Positions 57,901 to 64,000 of a DNA stretch of 64,000 bases are shown piece by piece (position 1 is the stretch's first letter; the number at the start of each line of letters is the position of its first letter). Below the pieces are notes generated by a model. It was not told the DNA's origin. It made no database searches and saw only the letters and a list, made by a program, of their open reading frames with translations. Source of the DNA: Toxoplasma gondii ME49 (Eukaryota > Apicomplexa > Conoidasida > Eucoccidiorida > Sarcocystidae); the NCBI RefSeq assembly GCF_000006565.2, contig NC_031471.1:1676661-1740660 (forward strand), in the 5' to 3' direction. A program made the translations under genes and the position numbers.

Positions 57901-58662
57901 GTTGCCCCGCAACTGGAAACGAGAAGACTCTCGCGCGTGGACTCTGTTTTTCAACTTCAAATGTTCCTCACCAAAAAGGCGAAGCCGGGGGGGTTGCGGG
58001 CGACCCAGACAGTGCTGATGGTGCCGTACTTTCCAAAGATGCTCTCCAGTTCCTCCGTCGTTGTGTCGGCTTCGATGCCACCTGGAGAAGACAGTTGACG
58101 CAGCAGAAGGTACAGAAAAAACGCATGCAGGGATGGACGGAACTCACACGGAACGCGAGAGCGGGTAGAGGCGAGAAGACCGCATGCGCGCGAGAGAAGA
58201 GCGATGCAGAATGGGGACGCAGAGAAGCCCCAGAGCGACACGCTGGCGATACACCCGCCAGAAGGGTGTACGGCCGGAGGACAGCCAACATACTGAGGAG
58301 GAAGGAGGCTGGGAAAAGACGAGATGGCCCCGAGAGCAAGTCTAGAGAAAAGAAACTGAAGAATCGACGCCAAGAAGGAACACGAGAGACACTGAAAAAT
58401 CGAGGAGCTCAAAAAAGAGCAGCTACAAGTGGACGCGAGACACAAGACACAGGGGGGAGGGCAAGTGGCGGGAGAGTAGAAGACTCGAGGAGGATGCGTC
58501 AGAACGACAGAAGAGATAGCGCCAAAGAGAGAGAAGTGACCTCCACAGAGCGAAGAACAGTGAAGAGGAAGCCAGCAGGAAAAGACTCTCGGGAAGATCG
58601 AGAAAACACTCACCAATGTAGACCTTGCGGCCTTCTTGATCATCCATCGCCGCGCGCGGCAT
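54947..58662 (-). CDS. SR-type splicing factor (one RRM plus Arg-rich tail)
   Basis: SR proteins bind pre-mRNA and recruit or modulate the spliceosome in the nucleus. Exons (minus): 58662-58614, 58081-57972, 57664-57594, 55737-55459, 55007-54947, totalling 570 nt (189 residues plus stop) with all phases matching. The RRM fills residues ~1-85: RNP2 is KVYIGG, RNP1 is PPGFAFLTF; ADTTTEELESIFGKYGTIST and RDAKDAVAELDGYRYRGKP lie between and after, then IRVEIARG. The tail (~85-189) is Arg-rich with Asp/Glu and Gly and relatively few Ser. It contains RRRFGDDDRRDGRGREE and DDYDRRRRDDDDRGDREG, then a short RS run (RERSRSRS type). It ends RRRDYY. The closest general match is the small SRSF3/SRSF7-like class. 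Introns are long for so small a protein; the third (57593-55738) contains a minisatellite. Confidence 0.9.
56690..56925. repeat. 26-bp minisatellite in SR intron 3
   Basis: About six tandem copies of a 26-bp unit (AGATGACGGAGAGTAGACGC followed by GACGAC; variants change T/C and A/T) at ~56764-56919. They are preceded by two longer units containing GCTAGAAGGC (~56690-56765). All lie within the third SR intron. Confidence 0.85.
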
Positions 58663-59225
58663 GTTGTCGAAACGAAGAAGTGAAGAGAGGCGAGAGAGAA
58701 GAAACAGGAGTCGGACTGACGGAGGAAACGGAAGGCTGGGGTTTGGGGAAAACAGCGAATTTCGCGGTAAACACACCTGCGCCGGACTTGCGTTGAAAGA
58801 CGGGGAGAGCGTACCACTGGAGGGGACGACCACACAGCGACGAAAAAGAGAGAGAGCGCAGGGAAAAACGCCAGCCAAAGCAGACGCCGGACAAGCGCAG
58901 AGGGCACGATCTACGGAAGCGGCCGAGAACCGGAAGGGTGCGTCCACTGAAAGAGACAGAGGTTGAGCGAAAACATCGAGAGCAGCAAAAGAAGAAAAAT
59001 CGAAAGCGAGGAAGCAAAGTGCTCACGTCCGTTCCGGAAGCGGCACAAACCAAGCGAAGCAGTAGGGGCAGGGAGACTGCACCGCGGAAACGGGTGGAGA
59101 GAGAGAAAGTCTGGCGTCTCTTGGAGACTACCCAGAGACGAAAAACCTCTATTGTTCGTTGGAAACTCGGAAATTGTGCAAGAGATCTCGTGAACTGGTG
59201 AAAGAGACACGCGAGCACCGTGAGA
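58663..59225. promoter_or_regulatory. Upstream region of the SR gene
   Basis: Immediately 5' of the SR start codon (minus strand). GA-rich on the plus strand. No coding signal is better than chance. It should include the SR 5' UTR and promoter; no element is resolved. Confidence 0.3.
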
Positions 59226-60486
59226 CTACCGCTTGCGCTTTTTACCGCAGAAGGACTGAGAGAGACGCCTGCGCGGCTTTCGCCTGTTCTCCGGACGTGT
59301 GGGAGAGAGACGTAGGTCGACGGATGCGAAGCAAAGAAAAAAGAGAAAAAGAGAAAATCGAAGAGAGAGAGACCTGCCGAGGGAAGACTGCGGCCCTCCT
59401 CGTCGCTCTCGAGGCGTGCCCCACCTGTTTCTCCTTTCGCCGCCGGGGAGGCTTTCGTCCCGAAACGCATGCAGCGGCGCTCGCGTGTGCATTTGGCGGC
59501 CAAGAAACTCCGACTTTTCACGCTCAGGAAGGGAAGCTGTCTCCGTGCTGCGACTGCGCCGAAACTCTCCCGAATTCGCGACAGATGGGCCGCCGGCCTG
59601 GTCGAGGTCGCGGGGAAGCGTCGACGCTTCCGCGGAAACAGGATTCGCAAAACAAGCTGTCTTGACACTGAACTGAGATTTCGTCCGCCTCGTGCCTCTC
59701 CGCCTCATGAGCTTCCAGAGACAACGCGCCTCTCGCTGCCTCTCGCTGCCTCTCGCTGCCTCTCGTTGCCAGAAGCGCAGATCTTCTGCGGTTCCCCGCC
59801 TGCTCCGCGAAGCTGACCTTGACGCCTGGCGGTGTATGCACACTGCAGAGCTCGACAGGGTAGCTTCCTCGGGTGTATGTACACCCGAAGTTGGCTGCTG
59901 ACCAAACGCCGAGAAGCCATCTGAGAAGGCGGTTTCGCGTTTGTCGGTCCCGACGATGCGTTTACGAGACAACACGAGAGAGGCAGAAGGAACTCTCACG
60001 CGAAGTCACTCGAGAAAGCAAGTGTCTCCTCAGCTTGTCTCCTGTCGGGGTCCTGCGCCGAGCTCCCGTTCTGAGAGCGGCCTCAGGCTTCGTTTCTTTG
60101 CAGGCGAGAAGCGGGGGAGTTGAAGGAAGTGAGTCCCCTTGCTCACTCTGCCAGTTCTGCGTCACTTTCGTCTCCGCTCGCGCCGCCCGCTCCTTCGCTG
60201 GAAAGCATCTCGACATTCTCTCGACTTTTCCCTGACCAGCGCGCGCATCTCCCTCCTCGTCCTCCTTGTCCTCTTCCTTTTCTGGCAGCTTCCTCGTGTC
60301 TTTCTCCTCGCCTCGGAGTGAAGCCTCGTCCTTCGGTTTCTTTGAGCGCCTCCACTTGTCCTTCCCGGAGGACCTTGATTGGTCTCCGTCCTGGGCTCGT
60401 CCTTTCTGTCCACGCCCCTGTTGGCTTCCAGGCGTCGCTCCCTCTGTGCCTTTCGCGGCAACTTGCTTCTGTGTCTGCGGCGACAC
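59226..60486 (-). CDS. Candidate two-exon gene for a basic, probably nuclear protein
   Basis: An ATG at 60486 opens a hydrophilic Lys/Glu-rich frame (KDKWRRSKKPKDEASLRGEE, KLPEKEEDKEDEEGD) to ~59962. A second minus-strand frame, open over 59999-59226, ends in RRRLSQSFCGKKRKR, a nuclear-localisation-like terminus. Donor-like GTGACT/GTGAGA sites near 59985-60005 could join them, but I could not fix the junction. The ATG would lie only 67 bp from that of eIF2D, head to head. Such composition also arises by chance in GA-rich coccidian DNA. No family is recognised. The alternative is that the whole stretch is 5' UTR and promoter of SR and eIF2D. Confidence 0.3.
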
Positions 60487-60553
60487 TCGACGCTGCGCGA
60501 GTTAGCTGGCGGAAGTCTTCGTCGTCTTCAGAATAGCATCCTAGACTTGCATC

Positions 60554-63500
60554 ATGTTCAGAAAGAAAGCTGCACTGGGGACCCTCAGTCTCCTCGGCAA
60601 CAAGGAGCGGAAGAAGTAAGGCTTTTCTGCTTGTTCTCCTGTTTGGTGAATGAGTGAATGTCCTCTTTGCTCCTCACGGTAGGACACAGAAAAACGGACA
60701 CTGAACTCTCGTCTTCCCAGCCAACGTTCTAGGCTCTCTGTTCTCTCCCTCGCTTCTGAGCACGCAGGCGAAGATGCTTGTGACTGGCGCGACAGCGCTG
60801 ACGCCCTCCCACAGTTGGGCCCCTTTGTTGTCTGCGGCGTTGTGTACGTACACTCCGCTGGCGCAGCGCACATGCGTGTCTCGTTGCCTCTCGCTCTGCT
60901 GCAGTCTGTACAGTCCCTGGCTCTTCGTGGCTCTTCAATAGCAGTTGCATTGCCCCTTCAGCCTTCCAGCTTGTCTCTTCCTCCTCTCGCCTCCGCGTTG
61001 CCCCGTCCCCGTTCCTCCCCCATTCGTCACGTATACATCGACCTCCCTTACAGTCTTTGAGCATTTGTCAACCGACAGCTGCATGCATGTATCACCGAAT
61101 CCCCGACGGGAGGAGGCAGTGCCTAGTCTCACTGAAAACGAAAGAGAAGACCTCCAGTGCTTCGCGGTCCTCTGACTCCTCACTCCTTTCCTCAGACTGA
61201 GTTTTCTGCTCCACCCCTCACACCTGAGTCGACCGTCGAGCAGCCTCCGGGCGTGACTGGAGTTCGTTTCCGCAGGTGTGTTGCGTTGACAGCTTGTCCC
61301 CCGGCAGGAAGGAGCGTTCAGCTGCGTTCGAAGCTCTTGTGTCTTCACGGCGCTTCTTCTCCTCTTGCGTCGATATGTCTCTATGCAGGCTGCGCGAGCA
61401 GGCGCTCAAGGCTTTTCCCTTGTTGGTCGAGGCCGACTTCGACCTTCTCCTTCCGCCAAAAGAGGAAATTTCAGTTGCCAAGCTGCAGTTTCCTCCCGCG
61501 CCTGCGGGCTCGACTGCTGGCGGCAATGCCTCGCCTTCGCTGACGAATTCGCGAGGCATGAACCGAGGGACTGTCTACCTCTGCCGCGGAGAGCCTGTCT
61601 TCTTTGAGGTCAACGGCGTCACCCTTCCTTCGGTGAGGTACACGCGACGCAAGCCAAGTCGACACAAGGAGTCACCTTGCAGAAAAGGGAGACGTAATCG
61701 CGAGAGGCAAAACGCGTGAAGCGACTCATGTCTACCCAGCGAACGGTTTCCTCTCCAGCGCTGCGAACGAGAGTGCTCTGTGCGCATCCGGCGACCTTCC
61801 AGGCCTTTCAGGGAGTGTATCCCTCCTTTCCTTTGCTTTGGGGTGCCCTGTCTCCCCGCCTAAGCTTGTTCCCGTGGAAGTGTCAGGTGTATGTACACTT
61901 GATTGCATGCATGGGGTCGCTCAGGTGTACGTACACTTGGTTGCTTGCATGGAGTCGCTCAGGTGTACGTACACTTGGTTGCTTGCATGGAGTCGCTCAG
62001 GTGTATACGCTGTGGAAGTGCCCGGACTTGCTGCCAACCTTCGTCGTCCACGCGCCGGTTTCCTCCTTCATTCTGAAAGGAGCGGATCTGATGCTGCCGG
62101 GAGTCATTTGGTCTCTCACGCTCGACGGGTTGGAGAGACAAAGAGCGAAGAAGAGAGAACATGGAGACGGCCGAACACTCCCCGAAGGCATAGAAGTCAT
62201 GCAGCTCTGGAGTGTGCGCGTCGCCGGAAATCCGTGAGTTGGGAGAAAGAAAAGCGGTGGCGATGAGAGAGGACGAGAGCGAAGAAGCAGCGAGGGATGA
62301 AGCCTGCAGAGGGGAGAGGGTGAGAAAGAGAGGCGTCTCTCATTCTACTCGCCTGTCAGGTTCTCCCGATGGCTGTGCACTCTCCCACCCTCCTCCTTCC
62401 TCATCTTCCCATGGGCCGTGCCTGCATCTCCCGCTCTCGCTTCCCGGCGTTCCTCTGTCTCGACGACTTCTGGCTGGCCTTCGTTTCTTGTTGCTCGCGT
62501 TTCCTCCCGTGACGTTTCCTTTTCGTGCTCTCTGGAGTTCTCGTTCTGTCGCTGTTTTCCGGTGCCTTCTGCGTCGACTCTCGCCAGGCTCTTCCCGTCG
62601 CTCTGGCGGCTCTGTTGTGGAGAGCCTCTCGTTTCCTCGTGCTCTTTTCTCATCTCTGCTGTCTCTTTTTGTCTTTCTGGTCGCGCCTCAGACTCCCCTT
62701 CGCTGTTGGATGCAGCACCGTCGCTGCCGTTGCTCTGCAGCACCTCGCAGGGAAGGGAAAGGCTCTCGAAATGGCGCATGCCTTTGGCGATGGACTCTGG
62801 TGAGATCCGCGCTCGTACGTGTTTCAAACTCGTCAACTCCATTCAGGCGTGAATCCGCACAAACACTGACGCTCATGAACCTCCTTACTTGTATATACAT
62901 ATATATATATATACATATATATATAAACAACGGGAGGAATTATGTGTTAACAGATGCGAGGACGCATGTTTACATATATGTATATACATATATACGCAGA
63001 TGCAACTGCATCCTGATTCCACGTGATGAAGGAAATGTAATCTCTAGATGTAATACAGATAAAACATCAAATATCATCTATCTATGTATGTATCTATTTT
63101 ATATATCTATCTATGTACTTGACCACATATATCAATATATATATATATATATATGTATGAATATAGCTGCTTGTTCACGCCTTCACTCCCATGCGTTCTG
63201 CTACGCAAGTTGAACGGTTGTCCGTTCACGTAGGTTCTCTGGGAAGTGCATCGTTCCCCTGCATGCTTCCCACCGTCTTATTTGCTGCGTTTTTTTCTCT
63301 CCTCGTCCTGGCTTTGTTTTCGTTGAAGGCAACTCGGCTCCCAGTCGGCTCCAAGCAAATTGTTCACACCAAAGCAAGTTATGGGCGATCCGAACGACGA
63401 GGAAACTGCGGTGTCGCTCGCCTCCGTCGGCTTGGCGCGTCCCAGCACGCAAGAGGGAAATTGCGCGGCAGCTTCAGGCTTTCCGGAAGACGACGGTTGG

Positions 63501-64000
63501 GATACCTCTGCCGAGAATGCATGCGACAAACGCGAAGTCGGAAATGGCGAGGAAGAGGGCGCAGACGCGCGAGACTCCGCCTCGCCTGTCGAGGCAGACG
63601 AAGGAGAAGACGGGAGAGAAGAACAGGGAGGAGAAGGAGAACACGATGGACGAGAAGAAGACAGGCAAGACGACGCGCAGACGCAGACACGGAGCGAGAG
63701 CCCCATGGCCGCTCCCGCAACGTTGAGCACAGAGGTGCGAGGTTTTTTCTCGAGAGTTCAGAAGTTACCTAAGGCAGAAAAACGTGGAGATCTGTGTTCT
63801 TGTTTCGCTCCTCTGCTTTGCGGTGTCTTTGTTCCGTGGGCGAGGAAGTTTCGTACCTGGACCTGAGTGGTCGCCAGTCTCTTCTCCTCTCCTTTTGTCT
63901 CTCGAAGAATGTCCATGGTTTCAAAAACGGGTCACCTGTTCTTCATTGTGCGGCCGTGAGCGATGCGGAGTGTTTGACGTTTATCGGGTCTTCACAAGCG
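60554..64000 (+). CDS. EIF2D: Eukaryotic translation initiation factor 2D (ligatin), N-terminal part
   Basis: eIF2D delivers tRNA to the ribosomal P site independently of GTP and recycles 40S subunits. Exons: 60554-60615, 61389-61632, 62001-62233, 62692-62799, 63329-63734, continuing beyond the right edge; phases agree (351 codons so far). It opens MFRKKAALGTLSLLGNKERK, then LREQALKAFPLL. The PUA-type region has YLCRGEPVFFEVNGVTLPSV, VYTLWKCPDLLPTFVVHAPV and ILKGADLMLPGV, matching the family's VYTLWxxPDLLPxF and GADLMLPG. LPFAVGCSTVAA and AHAFGDGLW match the PVAxGxxxMS and H-x-x-x-D-x-LW blocks. Exon 5 is an acidic linker, as expected before the winged-helix part. The SUI1 and SWIB domains should lie to the right of the window. 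The exon 5 acceptor (63328/63329) was chosen to restore TGG (Trp). The exon 3 acceptor sits at the end of a 38-bp tandem repeat. Confidence 0.9.
61887..62001 (+). repeat. 38-bp tandem repeat leading into eIF2D exon 3
   Basis: Three units of exactly 38 bp start at 61887, 61925 and 61963; a fourth, truncated register starts at 62001, the first base of exon 3. Each unit begins GTGTA(T/C)GTACACTTG and ends GGGGTCGCTCAG or GGAGTCGCTCAG, so each boundary re-creates CAG/GTGTA. Confidence 0.9.
62891..63165. repeat. (TA)n and (ATCT)n-type tracts in eIF2D intron 4
   Basis: TA tracts at ~62891-62926, ~62970-62998 and ~63130-63160, with TCTATCTATG-type repeats between them, all in the intron before exon 5. 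Confidence 0.85.

Noticed and set aside
57699..58796. 365-codon plus-strand frame
   Set aside because: It overlaps, in antisense, the SR RRM exon at 58081-57972 and the introns on either side of it. It has no motif, while the minus strand gives a complete phased SR protein.
58640..59668. 342-codon minus-strand frame
   Set aside because: Its Phe/Ser/Leu-rich composition is that of a complement to GA-rich DNA. It overlaps the SR start in a different frame.
1..64000. Transposon, retroelement, virus-derived or organellar-insert sequences
   Set aside because: No transposase, reverse transcriptase, integrase, terminal repeats or mitochondrial cytochrome fragments were seen in any frame.
1..64000. 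tRNA or rRNA genes
   Set aside because: No stretch matched the conserved tRNA A/B boxes with a cloverleaf, nor any rRNA core sequence, by eye. A covariance-model scan was not possible here.

Overview
The window looks like nuclear DNA from a tissue-cyst-forming coccidian (Toxoplasma, Hammondia or Neospora type). Protein-coding genes are interrupted by many short exons with GT..AG introns. Coding strands are rich in GA runs. Introns and intergenic stretches carry (TA)n tracts and TGCATGC motifs. Proteins have long low-complexity leaders and insertions, as is typical of these parasites. The species call is an inference; no rRNA or marker gene is present. There is no bacterial operon, tRNA, rRNA, CRISPR array or transposon that I can support.

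Layout. (1) 0-4 kb: the edge of a poorly supported minus-strand gene, then about 3.5 kb with no convincing gene. (2) 4.2-15.4 kb, minus: a 12-exon double-GTPase of the EngA/Der family behind a signal-peptide-bearing leader of about 640 residues, probably an apicoplast ribosome-assembly GTPase; two of its introns appear to be GC-AG. (3) 16.6-17.9 kb, plus: a single-exon Fcf2/TDIF2-type pre-rRNA-processing protein, divergent from Der. (4) 20.5-23.5 kb, plus: a single-exon secreted protein with a C-terminal membrane segment and a TEXEL-like RRL, resembling dense-granule proteins. (5) 25.9-32.9 kb, minus: a TruA-family tRNA pseudouridine synthase. (6) 33.9-45.3 kb, plus: a low-complexity ORF with an internal hydrophobic segment, followed by a well-phased ten-exon chain for an unrecognised alpha-helical protein; whether they are one gene is open. 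(7) 45.3-49 kb: nothing clear. (8) 49.0-53.6 kb, plus: DRC3/LRRC48, a subunit of the flagellar nexin-dynein regulatory complex. (9) 54.9-58.7 kb, minus: a 189-residue SR-type RRM protein. (10) 59.2-60.5 kb, minus: a weak candidate for a basic protein. (11) 60.6 kb to the right edge, plus: the 5' part of eIF2D (ligatin).

Exon coordinates for Der, TruA, DRC3, SR and eIF2D were derived by hand from family alignment plus splice phase. For DRC3 (6 exons, 2160 nt) and SR (5 exons, 570 nt) the exon lengths sum to an exact open frame. Functionally the set is mostly housekeeping RNA and translation biology (Der, Fcf2, TruA, SR, eIF2D), plus one probable parasite-specific secreted protein and one male-gamete flagellar component. 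The most unusual observations are the paired GC-AG introns in Der, a 38-bp tandem repeat that re-creates the exon 3 acceptor of eIF2D, and a recurrent 12-bp palindrome GTGTA(C/T)GTACAC.
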